A stretch of DNA of 58,601 nt from an uncultured Chloroflexota bacterium (GTDB taxonomy: Bacteria > Chloroflexota > Limnocylindria > Limnocylindrales > CSP1-4), in the NCBI GenBank assembly GCA_903928275.1, contig CAIYQJ010000155.1, forward strand, positions 1-58,601. Direction: 5' to 3'. Positions 41,727 to 49,171 of the stretch are shown piece by piece; the stretch's first letter is position 1; each line of letters opens with the position of its first letter. A program made the position numbers and the translations under genes. Under the pieces are notes generated by a model, which was not told where the DNA came from, did no database searches, and saw only the letters and a list, made by a program, of their open reading frames with translations.

Positions 41727-42668
41727 CTACTGTACCGCCCCGCCAGCTGCCGCGAGCCTGCCCCGCGCCTGCTCGATCGTGATGACGGCCTGGTTGAGCC
41801 CGCCCCGGGCGATGTCGGCGAGGATGACGACGAGAGCGCGCGTGTCGGGCGGAAGCTGCGCTCGCGCCGCGTCGACCCCGGCGAGAGCCGCGCGCACCTC
41901 CGGCGTCACGCGTCCTTTGGATGCCACGAGCCGCGTGTAGAGGTCGCGGAGCGCGGCATCGATCGCGACGTTCCGGGCGATCCAGGAGTCGAGCGTGCTC
42001 ACGTCCACGTGCCGCGCCAGGTCGTCGCGGATCGTTCGCGCGGCGGCGAGCTCCGCGCCCGAGGCGTCGAGCTTCGCGAGCGCGGCGGCATACGCCCCGT
42101 GACTGCCTTCGAGCGCCGCCTCGCCCGACCGCGCGTCGTGGGTCGTGAGGTGCGCCACCAGATCCAGCGCGGGCACGCTGCCCGCCGCGAGCGTCCCCCA
42201 CGCGGCCCTGAGGCCTTCGGTCGCCGGGAGCGCGGACTCGAGCCGACCGAAGTGCGCGAGCGTCGCGGGCGAGTAGCTGGCCACGGCGTCCGGGCCGCCG
42301 AGCGGCATCGCGTCGACCTCGGCGCGGAGCTTCCCGACGCGGGCGTCGATCGCGTCGAGGCGCGGGTAGCCGGCCGCCACCGCCGTCTCAACGCCCGCCG
42401 CGTCGGCCGACACGAGAGCCGCCAGCGCGTCACGGCCGGCGCCGCTCAGCGCCCCCACCTCGGCCTCGAGCACGGCGAGGGACGCGTCGGCGGCGGCGAG
42501 GGCCGGGGCGATCGCGGCGTCCGCGGTCGCCGTCAGCTCCGGCCGCGCGCCGCTCCCCGGCAGGTGGTCGGCACCGGCGACGATCCCCGCGCCCCCGAGC
42601 GAGATCGCCACGGCCACCACGAGCCACGCGATCGGGGACGCCAGCCGCCGCATGCGTTCGATCCGCAC
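41727..42668 (-). CDS. Membrane-anchored or secreted coiled-coil protein, unknown
   Basis: This 313-residue protein has an N-terminal membrane segment (PIAWLVVAVAISLGGAGIVAG). The rest is long Ala/Asp/Leu-rich helix (LAALVSADAAGVETAVAAG, AALRDLYTRLVASKG, ALVVILADIARGG), probably extracytoplasmic coiled coil. No catalytic or metal motif is seen. It starts 9 bp after the NAD(P)-binding gene (GTG at 42668, or ATG at 42653) and is probably co-transcribed with it. I do not recognise the family. Confidence 0.7.
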   Translation of the reverse strand: MRIERMRRLASPIAWLVVAVAISLGGAGIVAGADHLPGSGARPELTATADAAIAPALAAADASLAVLEAEVGALSGAGRDALAALVSADAAGVETAVAAGYPRLDAIDARVGKLRAEVDAMPLGGPDAVASYSPATLAHFGRLESALPATEGLRAAWGTLAAGSVPALDLVAHLTTHDARSGEAALEGSHGAYAAALAKLDASGAELAAARTIRDDLARHVDVSTLDSWIARNVAIDAALRDLYTRLVASKGRVTPEVRAALAGVDAARAQLPPDTRALVVILADIARGGLNQAVITIEQARGRLAAAGGAVQ

Positions 42669-42677
42669 GTGCGCCGC

Positions 42678-43655
42678 CTACGCGGCAGTGGCCCCGGGCG
42701 CCGGTCGCTTCGCCGTGGCCGGATCCTGGTCCCGCTTCTTCGCCTGCAGGTACCAGAGCTGGCCCTCCATGGACCGCGGCACGAACCCGAAGGCGCGGTA
42801 GCACCCGTCGAGCGGGCCCACGTTGTCCAGGCGCAGCTGGCGCAGCTGGTCGCTCGCGACCGGGAACGGGAGGCGGACAGCCTCTGCCGTCCGCGCGACC
42901 GCGCCGATGATCGGCACGGGGAGCCGAACGATCCGTCGACCGCGGCGCATCCCGGCGAGGACCTCCCGCGTGATCTCGCGGTACGTCCAGTACCGCGGGC
43001 CACCGAGCTCGATCGCCCGCCCGATCGTCGACGGGTCCTCGAGCGACATGCGGACGCAGATCGCGAGATCCGCGACGGCGAGCGGCTGGAAGCGGCTCTT
43101 CCCCGAGCCGGGTACCGGCACCACGATCGGGGAGGTCCTGACGAGGTCGGCGACGATGTTGAAGAAGCCGTCGCGCGGCCCCCAGAGGAGCGAGGGCTTG
43201 AGGACGGTCCAGTCGAGCCCGCTCGCGCGCACCGCCGCCTCGGCCTTCGCCTTCGAGCTCGCGTAGTGCAGCTCGGGATCGTCCTTCACGCCGAGCGCGC
43301 CCACGTGGATGAAGCGGGTCACACCGGCCTGCCGCGCTGCTTCGAGCATCCGCACCGTGCCGCCGACGTTCACCCGTGCCAGGCTCTTCCCGTCATCGCG
43401 GTCGCGCGCGATCGCGACGAGGTGAACAGTCGCGTCGACGCCGATGAGGGCCTCGGCCAGCCCTGCGCCCGCCACCGGGTCGCCGGTCCGCAGCTCGACC
43501 GATCGTCGCTGGTCGGCGTCCAGGCGGGCCATGACCGCGTCACCGGAAGCCCGGTCGCGGACGAGCGCGACGACGCGATGGCCGCCGGCCACGAGCTCCG
43601 GGACGACGTGCGAGCCGACGAATCCGCTGGCTCCGGTGACGAGAGCGATGGCCAT
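42678..43655 (-). CDS. NAD(P)-binding protein, extended SDR / NDUFA9-like
   Basis: This 325-residue extended short-chain dehydrogenase-like protein has the Rossmann motif TGASGFVGSHV and the active-site-like HYASSKAKAE (Tyr and Lys). The sequence GRAIELGGPRYWTYREI and later hydrophobic SIVVPV-like parts resemble the NDUFA9/complex I-associated group. Substrate and true redox activity are unknown. GAGGAAG lies before the ATG at 43655. A TACGAT hexamer at 43744-43749 on the minus strand may be its -10, interleaved with the divergent adenosine deaminase promoter. Confidence 0.85.
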   Translation of the reverse strand: MAIALVTGASGFVGSHVVPELVAGGHRVVALVRDRASGDAVMARLDADQRRSVELRTGDPVAGAGLAEALIGVDATVHLVAIARDRDDGKSLARVNVGGTVRMLEAARQAGVTRFIHVGALGVKDDPELHYASSKAKAEAAVRASGLDWTVLKPSLLWGPRDGFFNIVADLVRTSPIVVPVPGSGKSRFQPLAVADLAICVRMSLEDPSTIGRAIELGGPRYWTYREITREVLAGMRRGRRIVRLPVPIIGAVARTAEAVRLPFPVASDQLRQLRLDNVGPLDGCYRAFGFVPRSMEGQLWYLQAKKRDQDPATAKRPAPGATAA

Positions 43656-43741
43656 CCGGTCTTCCTCGCGTGGTCATGCGGCCGGCCCGGAACGGTCCGC
43701 CCGCCGTCCGCCTCGGCCCGGAGTGGCGGACGGATGCATCC

Positions 43742-43753
43742 GCATCGTAGCAT
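43742..43753. promoter_or_regulatory. Overlapping divergent -10 elements
   Basis: The plus strand has TAGCAT at 43748-43753, 6 nt before the adenosine deaminase GTG. The minus strand has TACGAT at 43744-43749, upstream of the NAD(P)-binding gene. The two hexamers share bases, so the promoters should compete. Confidence 0.45.
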
Positions 43754-43759
43754 CGGCCG

Positions 43760-44941
43760 GTGGACGGACAGGACAGCTCGGCGGTCGCAGGGACGGCCGC
43801 GAGCGGGATGGGTGACGGAACGGGCCGCGGGACGGGCGCCACCGGCCAGCCGGGGGCGATGACGCCGGCGGCGCTTCGACGCCTCGTGGAGGCGATGCCG
43901 AAGGCTGAGCTGCACCTCCACCTCGACGGCGCGGTCCTGCCGGCGACCGCCCTCGAGATCGCGCGGACGCGCGGGGTGGACGCTCCCCGGGACTTCGCGA
44001 CGATGGCGGCCGCGCTCGTGGCCCCGATGCCGTGCCGCGACCAGGCGCAGCTCATCGACGCCTTCGACCTGCCCGTGGCGCTCCTGCAGGACGCGGAGGC
44101 GCTCGAACGGGTCGCGTGCGATCTCGTCATCCTCGAGGCGGCCGCGGGCGCGCGATACCTCGAGATCCGGTGGGCGCCAGCGCTCCACACGCGCAAGGGC
44201 CTCGCGCTCGCGGACGGGATCGCGGCCGTCTGCCGCGGGGCCGCGGAGGGCGAGGCGCGGACCGGGGCGACGGCCCGTCTCATCTGCACGGCGATGCGCT
44301 CCGACGATCCGGGGCGCAACGTCGCGGTCGCCGAGGCGGCCGCATCGTTCCGCGACCGCGGCATGGTCGGGTTCGACCTCGCGGGTCGCGAGGAGCGGTA
44401 CCCGGACGCGGCCGCCCACCGCGACGCGTTCGATGCCGCGCGCGCCGGCGGCCTCCGGATCACGCTCCACGCCGGTGAGTGGGGCGGCGCCGGCCAGGTC
44501 CGTCGCGCGCTCGCGCTCGACCCGGAGAGGATCGCGCACGGCCCGGGCGCCATCGACGACCCGGCTCTCTGCGCCGAGCTGAGGGAGCGTCGGGTCACGC
44601 TCGACCTGACGCCCACGAGCAACGTGCAGGCGGGGATCGTCCCGTCCGTGGCGGACCACCCGCTCGCGCGGCTCCACCGCCTCGGGGTTCCGGTCACGCT
44701 CAGTACCGACGACCCCACGGTCTCGGACGTCCGCCTCGACGACGAGTACGTCCGCGCCGTCGAGGAGATCGGGCTCACCCTGCCGGAGCTGTGGGTGATC
44801 GACCGCCACGCCCTCGACGTGGCGTTCGCCGACGAGGCCGACCTCGTGCCGCTTCGCGCCTCCTTCGACACGTGGGCAGCGGGCATCCCGGAGCTTCACC
44901 CGCCGGGATCACCCGCCGCCGGGTCGCCTGCGGCGAGGTAG
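43760..44941 (+). CDS. add: Adenosine deaminase
   Basis: This protein of up to 393 residues deaminates adenosine or deoxyadenosine (purine salvage). Zinc ligands are in KAELHLHLDGA, LHAGEWGG and LSTDDPTVSD, with DLTPTSNVQAG also typical. The start is the GTG at 43760, 6 nt after TAGCAT, which fits a leaderless mRNA. The first 33 residues are Gly/Thr-rich and outside the family core, so an internal ATG at 43859 is an alternative start. The final 15 residues are Pro-rich. Confidence 0.9.
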   Translation: MDGQDSSAVAGTAASGMGDGTGRGTGATGQPGAMTPAALRRLVEAMPKAELHLHLDGAVLPATALEIARTRGVDAPRDFATMAAALVAPMPCRDQAQLIDAFDLPVALLQDAEALERVACDLVILEAAAGARYLEIRWAPALHTRKGLALADGIAAVCRGAAEGEARTGATARLICTAMRSDDPGRNVAVAEAAASFRDRGMVGFDLAGREERYPDAAAHRDAFDAARAGGLRITLHAGEWGGAGQVRRALALDPERIAHGPGAIDDPALCAELRERRVTLDLTPTSNVQAGIVPSVADHPLARLHRLGVPVTLSTDDPTVSDVRLDDEYVRAVEEIGLTLPELWVIDRHALDVAFADEADLVPLRASFDTWAAGIPELHPPGSPAAGSPAAR

Positions 44942-44984
44942 GCCGGTCCCCGGCCGGGGCCGTCGGGAAGGCGGCTCGCTCGCT

Positions 44985-45821
44985 TCAGCCGGCGAGAGTG
45001 TCGAGGACGCGCGCGAGCTCGGCCGCATCGGCGGCCACGGCCGTGGGGCGCGCGCCCGGCTCGAGGGCCGCCAGGTGCTCGGCGCGCGCGACGCCCGTGA
45101 GCACGAGGACGGAGCGGATGCCGGCGGCGCGCGCCGCCGGGATGTCCGTGTGCAGGCTGTCCCCGATGAGGACGGCGTCGGAGAGCGGCAGCCCCGCGGC
45201 GCGGGCGGCCTCGTGCAGCAGGAGCGGCTCGGGCTTCCCGAGCGAGACGGGCACGACCCCCGACGCCGCCTCGAGCGCGGCCACGATCGATCCGGCGCCC
45301 GGCTCGAAGCCGCGCTCGGTGGGGAAGACGGGGTCGCGGTTCGATGCGATGAACGGCGACCCGGCACGGATGCACGCGGCGGCCACCGCGAGCCGGTCGT
45401 AGTCGATGGACCGGTCGAGGCCGGCGACCACGACCTGCGGGCGCCCCGCCGCCTCCGTCGCGTCCATCCCGGAGCGATATGCCGGCCCCGCCTCGCCGGC
45501 CATCGTCACGGTCAGCCCCGCCTCGCGCAGCTCGGCGGCGAGCCCGTCGGACCCGACGACGAGGACCCGTTCGACGCGCGGCGCGAGGCCGGCGACGTAC
45601 AGGGCGGTGGCGCGCGCCGACGTGACGACGTGCTCGATCGTCACCGGGGCGCCGAGCGCGCGGAGCCGCGGCACGTATGCCGCCCGGTGGTGCAGGGAGT
45701 TGTTCGTCACGTAGACGACCGTGTCTCCGCGGGCGACGCGCTCGGCGAGCAGTGCGGGCACGCCCGGCACCGGCTCCGTGCCGCGCCAGACCGTCCCGTC
45801 GAGATCGAGGAGGAGGAGCAT
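44985..45821 (-). CDS. HAD-IIA phosphatase (NagD/PGP-like)
   Basis: This 278-residue HAD subfamily IIA enzyme acts on nucleotide monophosphates, 4-nitrophenyl phosphate or glycolate-type phosphates in various species. Motif I is LLDLDGTVWRG, motif II VTNNSLH, the Lys motif LGKPEPLLL, and motif IV IGDSLHTDI. The cap region lies between. The ATG at 45821 has TAGCAT 8 nt upstream and no ribosome binding site. It converges on adenosine deaminase and is divergent from the NYN gene across the 20-bp tandem repeats. Confidence 0.9.
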   Translation of the reverse strand: MLLLLDLDGTVWRGTEPVPGVPALLAERVARGDTVVYVTNNSLHHRAAYVPRLRALGAPVTIEHVVTSARATALYVAGLAPRVERVLVVGSDGLAAELREAGLTVTMAGEAGPAYRSGMDATEAAGRPQVVVAGLDRSIDYDRLAVAAACIRAGSPFIASNRDPVFPTERGFEPGAGSIVAALEAASGVVPVSLGKPEPLLLHEAARAAGLPLSDAVLIGDSLHTDIPAARAAGIRSVLVLTGVARAEHLAALEPGARPTAVAADAAELARVLDTLAG

Positions 45822-45829
45822 CGCGGTGG

Positions 45830-45835
45830 ATGCTA
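45830..45835 (-). promoter_or_regulatory. -10 hexamer TAGCAT, HAD-IIA phosphatase
   Basis: Reads TAGCAT on the minus strand, 8 nt before the ATG at 45821. No Shine-Dalgarno sequence lies between. Confidence 0.5.
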
Positions 45836-45852
45836 GCCCCTCTCGCGCGCTG

Positions 45853-45972
45853 CCGGGCAGCGGGCGTGGCTACCGGGCCGCGAGCATGACCGCCGGGCAG
45901 CGGGCGTGACCGCCGGGCCGCGAGCCTTCTCGCCGGGTCGCGAGCGTTGTCGCCGGGTCGCGAGCCGTACAC
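45853..45972 (+). repeat. Six tandem 20-bp repeats in the divergent promoter region
   Basis: Six units start at 45853, 45873, 45893, 45913, 45933 and 45953. All begin CCGGG(C/T) and most continue (A/C)GCG(G/A)GC. The pattern alternates between AGCGGGCGTG and CGCGAGC types in the first four. Twenty bases is about two helical turns, so equivalent points face the same side of the DNA. The last unit runs into TACACT, the -10 of the NYN gene. Confidence 0.85.
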
Positions 45973-45973
45973 T
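45968..45973 (+). promoter_or_regulatory. -10 hexamer TACACT, NYN-hydrolase operon
   Basis: TACACT lies 6 nt before the GTG at 45980 and overlaps the end of the sixth 20-bp repeat. It fits a leaderless mRNA. Confidence 0.5.
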
Positions 45974-45979
45974 GCGGGC

Positions 45980-46549
45980 GTGCCCCACCCCGATCCCTTC
46001 CTCGGCGCGGATCGATTCATCGTCGACGGCCGCAACGTCCTCGGTGCCATGCGGCGCGCCGGCGGCGACCTGCCGGCCCAGGCGCTCATCGCGCGCCTGT
46101 GGACTGTCGTGGGGAGCCGGACCCGCATCATCGTCGTCTTCGACGGCGTCCGCGATGGCGGTGCCATCGTCCCGGAGCGCTCGAGTCGACTCGTCGTGCG
46201 CTGGAGCCGCCACGAGTCGGCCGACGACGTGATCGTCCGGATGGTGGCGGAGGCGCCGGTGGGCACGCTCGTCGCCACCGACGACATCGACCTCGGCTCG
46301 CGGGCGCGGGCACTCGGGGCCACGACCGTCCGGTCGCGGCAGCTCGTGGAGCGCTTCGCCCGGCAGCACACCGCGGCTCCTTCGGTCGGAGCTGCGCGCG
46401 CGCCTAGGCCATCCGCCGCGAGCGCGGCCGAGGCCGCCAGCGACGATGACGCGGCGCGCCGGGCATGGAAGCCGGGGCGAGGCGCCACGCGGAAGACCGG
46501 CAACGCCAAGCGCGGGCAACGGCCGAGCGGACCGCCGGCACATGGATGA
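45980..46549 (+). CDS. NYN-domain (YacP/Rae1-like) nuclease
   Basis: This 189-residue protein has a NYN/PIN-like fold: FIVDGRNVLGAMRR at the start, TRIIVVFDGVRDGG and ESADDVIVRMVAEA, then LVATDDIDLGSRA. The acidic residues would bind Mg2+ and cleave RNA. The C-terminal third is Ala/Lys/Arg-rich and likely disordered. The start is the GTG at 45980, fixed by the TACACT hexamer and the family start. Its stop overlaps the candidate ATG at 46542 of the next frame, so the two genes are probably one operon. Confidence 0.85.
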   Translation: MPHPDPFLGADRFIVDGRNVLGAMRRAGGDLPAQALIARLWTVVGSRTRIIVVFDGVRDGGAIVPERSSRLVVRWSRHESADDVIVRMVAEAPVGTLVATDDIDLGSRARALGATTVRSRQLVERFARQHTAAPSVGAARAPRPSAASAAEAASDDDAARRAWKPGRGATRKTGNAKRGQRPSGPPAHG

Positions 46550-46580
46550 CCGTCGCGAGCGGTCGGAAGGGCAGGTCGTG

Positions 46581-48548
46581 ATGAGGCGTCCGCGCTGGAT
46601 CGCCGGTCCATGGTCCGCCGTCCTGGTCGCGGGCTGCATCGCTCTCGTGGCGGCCATCCCGTCGAGCCCGGTGGTCGCGGCGTCGCGCATCGCCCCGGCC
46701 GCCGCCGCGACGTCTGCGGCGCCGGTCGCGCCCCCGACGTCGGAGGCGCCGTGCCCGGACAGCGCGTTCACGTGCGTGACCCTCCAGGTCCCGCGCGACC
46801 ACTTCGTCTCCTCGGGCGAGCAGCCGTCCTGGTCCGTCACGTTCGCGATCCACCGCGCCACGGAGGCCCGTCTCGGCGTCTGGGTCACCTCGACCGGCGG
46901 GCCCGGCTCGGCGGGGATCCTCTCGGCGGACGACTACATGTCCACGATGGACCCGTCGATCGTCGCGAACTACGACCTCGTCTTCTTCGACCAGCGCGGC
47001 ACCGGGTCGTCCCACGGCATCACGTGCCCCACCGCCGCATCCGCGTACTTCCTGGACCCGGCCGACGCGCGCGACCCAGCGCAGGCCGTCGCCGCCATGG
47101 ACGCGGCGAAGACGTTCGCGGGCGGCTGCGTCGCCGAATCCGGCGTCGACGTCGCCGACCTGCCGTACTTCGCGACGTCCCAGGCCGTGGAGGACCTCGA
47201 CGCGTTCCGCCGCTACCTGGGCGTCGAGGCCCTCGACCTGTACGGGGAGAGCTACGGCACGCAGCTCGTGCAGACCTACGCGCTCGCGCATCCCGACCAC
47301 GTCCGCTCGCTCATCCTCGACGGGCCGGTCGACCTGAGCCTGACGATCAGCGACATGTTCATCGAGGCGGTCGGATCGTTCGACACGACGCTGCGCAAGA
47401 CGCTCGCGGCCTGCACGGCGGATCCGGCCTGCCGGGCGGATGTCGTCGGCGGCGACGCCATGCGCGCGTACACGGCGCTCGCGGACCGGCTCTCGACCGG
47501 CGTCCTGGACGTCCCGTTCCACCTGGGGTCCGGGAAGGCCACCGGACGTCCGTTCGGCGCCACGAGCCTGGAGTCCGTGGCGCTCAACCAGGTCTACGGG
47601 CGGTGGGGCCGGATGGAGCTCCAGCGTGCGGTGGCCGCCGCCTCGCGCGGCAACCTCGACCCTTCCCTCCGCCTGCTGTACTCCGACATGGGGGTGAGCC
47701 CGGAGACGCTGGCGACCACACCGGACCCGTCGTGGTCGGACGCCGCGTACTACGCCATCGAGTGCACCGACTACGCCTACTTCGACGGGACGCCGGACCA
47801 GCGAGCCGCCGCGTACCTCGCCGCCGGGATGGCCGGGGGCGTGGGGACGTCCATGCTCGGGCGCGCCTACACGGACGACCTGCCGTGCGCGTACTGGCCG
47901 GCGCGGGCACCCTCGACCGTCCGGCCGGCGGCCATCACGACCCACGCGTACCCGCTGCTCGTGCTCGTGGCCGACACGGACCCGATCACCTCGTACACCG
48001 GCGCGGTGCGGATCGCGGATCGGGCGCCGGGGGCGCGCCTCGTCGTCCAGCAGGGCGGCCCGCACGTCATCTACGGACGCGGCGTCCCGTGCGTGGACGA
48101 CGTGGTCACCGGCCTCCTCGTCCGCGGCGACCTGCCACCGACGGTTCCCACCCTCTGTCGCGGCGAGATCGCCGACCCGTACCTGCCGCTCCCGCCGGCG
48201 ACCGTGAAGGCCGCACGCGACCCCCTGGCGTTCGCGACGTCGGTGGACGACTGGATCGCCACCCTGCCCGCGTACGAGTCCTGGTCGGGCGGCGCGGTCC
48301 GGGCGGGCTGCGACGGCGGCGGTCGCCTCACTTTCGTCGACCGTCACGACAGCACGGTCCTGTCGATGACGGACTGCGCGCTGACGCCGGGCCTCCCGAT
48401 CGCGGCAAGCGGCACGATCGACGGGTCGGGCGTCATGCGCCTGCGGATCCGGACGTCACTCGGCGACCTGCTGTACGTCCGCGACGCCGAGGGCGCGCGA
48501 CGGGTCACCGGCACGTGGCGCGGGACGACGGTCGACGCCCGCGGCTGA
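46581..48548 (+). CDS. Secreted tripeptidyl-aminopeptidase-like alpha/beta hydrolase
   Basis: This 655-residue S33-type hydrolase has a signal peptide (about residues 10-35, AVLVAGCIALVAAIPSSPVVAA) and a Ser/Ala/Pro-rich link. The catalytic Ser224 is in LYGESYGTQ, the Asp in VADTDPIT and the His in GGPHVIYG. FFDQRGTGSS is the oxyanion motif. Several paired cysteines (ACTADPAC, others) suggest an extracytoplasmic, disulfide-bonded enzyme that cuts peptides. The ATG at 46581 is preferred for the signal peptide. An ATG at 46542, overlapping the NYN stop by 8 bp, would add 13 charged residues. Confidence 0.9.
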   Translation: MRRPRWIAGPWSAVLVAGCIALVAAIPSSPVVAASRIAPAAAATSAAPVAPPTSEAPCPDSAFTCVTLQVPRDHFVSSGEQPSWSVTFAIHRATEARLGVWVTSTGGPGSAGILSADDYMSTMDPSIVANYDLVFFDQRGTGSSHGITCPTAASAYFLDPADARDPAQAVAAMDAAKTFAGGCVAESGVDVADLPYFATSQAVEDLDAFRRYLGVEALDLYGESYGTQLVQTYALAHPDHVRSLILDGPVDLSLTISDMFIEAVGSFDTTLRKTLAACTADPACRADVVGGDAMRAYTALADRLSTGVLDVPFHLGSGKATGRPFGATSLESVALNQVYGRWGRMELQRAVAAASRGNLDPSLRLLYSDMGVSPETLATTPDPSWSDAAYYAIECTDYAYFDGTPDQRAAAYLAAGMAGGVGTSMLGRAYTDDLPCAYWPARAPSTVRPAAITTHAYPLLVLVADTDPITSYTGAVRIADRAPGARLVVQQGGPHVIYGRGVPCVDDVVTGLLVRGDLPPTVPTLCRGEIADPYLPLPPATVKAARDPLAFATSVDDWIATLPAYESWSGGAVRAGCDGGGRLTFVDRHDSTVLSMTDCALTPGLPIAASGTIDGSGVMRLRIRTSLGDLLYVRDAEGARRVTGTWRGTTVDARG

Positions 48549-48578
48549 CGCCCGCGGCTGACGCCCGCGGCTGACGCC
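48534..48578 (+). repeat. Three tandem 13-bp repeats spanning a stop codon
   Basis: GACGCCCGCGGCT is repeated at 48534, 48547 and 48560, then partly again. Each junction reads TGA (48546, 48559 and 48572). Because 13 is not a multiple of 3, the TGAs fall in all three frames. The first is the stop of the hydrolase. The rest of the gap to 48680 shows only the -10 of the next gene. Confidence 0.85.
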
Positions 48579-48667
48579 GGGCGGACCGCAGCGGAGTCGT
48601 CGGCGGGCGCGCGGGGCCGACCGACCGGCACCGCCGCACGACCCGCGCCACGGTGAGGCCCGGATGC

Positions 48668-48673
48668 TAGGAT
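48668..48673 (+). promoter_or_regulatory. -10 hexamer TAGGAT, zinc-ribbon gene and ccsB
   Basis: TAGGAT lies 7 nt before the GTG at 48681. No ribosome binding site is seen. Confidence 0.5.
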
Positions 48674-48680
48674 GCCTGCC

Positions 48681-49145
48681 GTGAACGCGATCGGGCAGGC
48701 ATGGACGCAGCTGATGGACCTCCTGGCGAAGGTCATCTCGCCGGACTGGGGCGCGCTCGTCAACCTCCTCCCGGTCTTCCTCGCGCCCCTCGTCGGGCTG
48801 TTCGTCTTCGTCGTCGTGGTCGCGTGGCTGGCGTACGGCGTGCGGAAGCCGCGGGCACGGATCCGCTACGCCTTCGGTCCGCGCCGCGCGGAGATCGGGC
48901 CGGACGGCACCGCGCTCTTCCCGGCCGGCTTCCCGTTCGACGCGGCGAAGGCCCTGGTCTACCCGGCCGGCGAGATCCGCGGCGACGACGGCGCGCCGCT
49001 GACCGTCACGTGCCCCATGTGTCACGTCGATCGCAGCGCGGAGATCTCAACCTGCGGTAGCTGCGGCCTCGTCCTCCGGATCCAGGCGCCCGCCCGGATC
49101 GTCGGGCCGGCCGGGCCCCCGCCGGGGGGCGCCGCGGTCGCCTGA
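48681..49145 (+). CDS. Membrane-anchored zinc-ribbon protein
   Basis: This 154-residue protein has one transmembrane helix (about residues 28-50, LLPVFLAPLVGLFVFVVVVA) and a basic stretch. A soluble part ends in a zinc ribbon with CPMC and CGSC pairs about 16 residues apart. The tail is Pro/Gly-rich. The start is GTG at 48681. It lies 26 bp before ccsB and is probably transcribed with it, which hints at a role near cytochrome c maturation or envelope redox. I do not recognise a named family. Confidence 0.72.
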   Translation: MNAIGQAWTQLMDLLAKVISPDWGALVNLLPVFLAPLVGLFVFVVVVAWLAYGVRKPRARIRYAFGPRRAEIGPDGTALFPAGFPFDAAKALVYPAGEIRGDDGAPLTVTCPMCHVDRSAEISTCGSCGLVLRIQAPARIVGPAGPPPGGAAVA

Positions 49146-49171
49146 CCGCGCGGCCCGCTCGCGTCCCCGCC

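Noticed and set aside
36084..43862. A 2592-codon open frame on the plus strand
   Set aside because: It runs opposite several well-recognised minus-strand genes (glgC, M23, pepA and others). It is an antisense mirror of G/C-rich third positions and has no family sequence.
45853..45972. The 20-bp repeats as a CRISPR or an origin iteron array
   Set aside because: Units are contiguous without spacers, and no cas or replication gene is nearby. A promoter-region minisatellite is the simpler reading.
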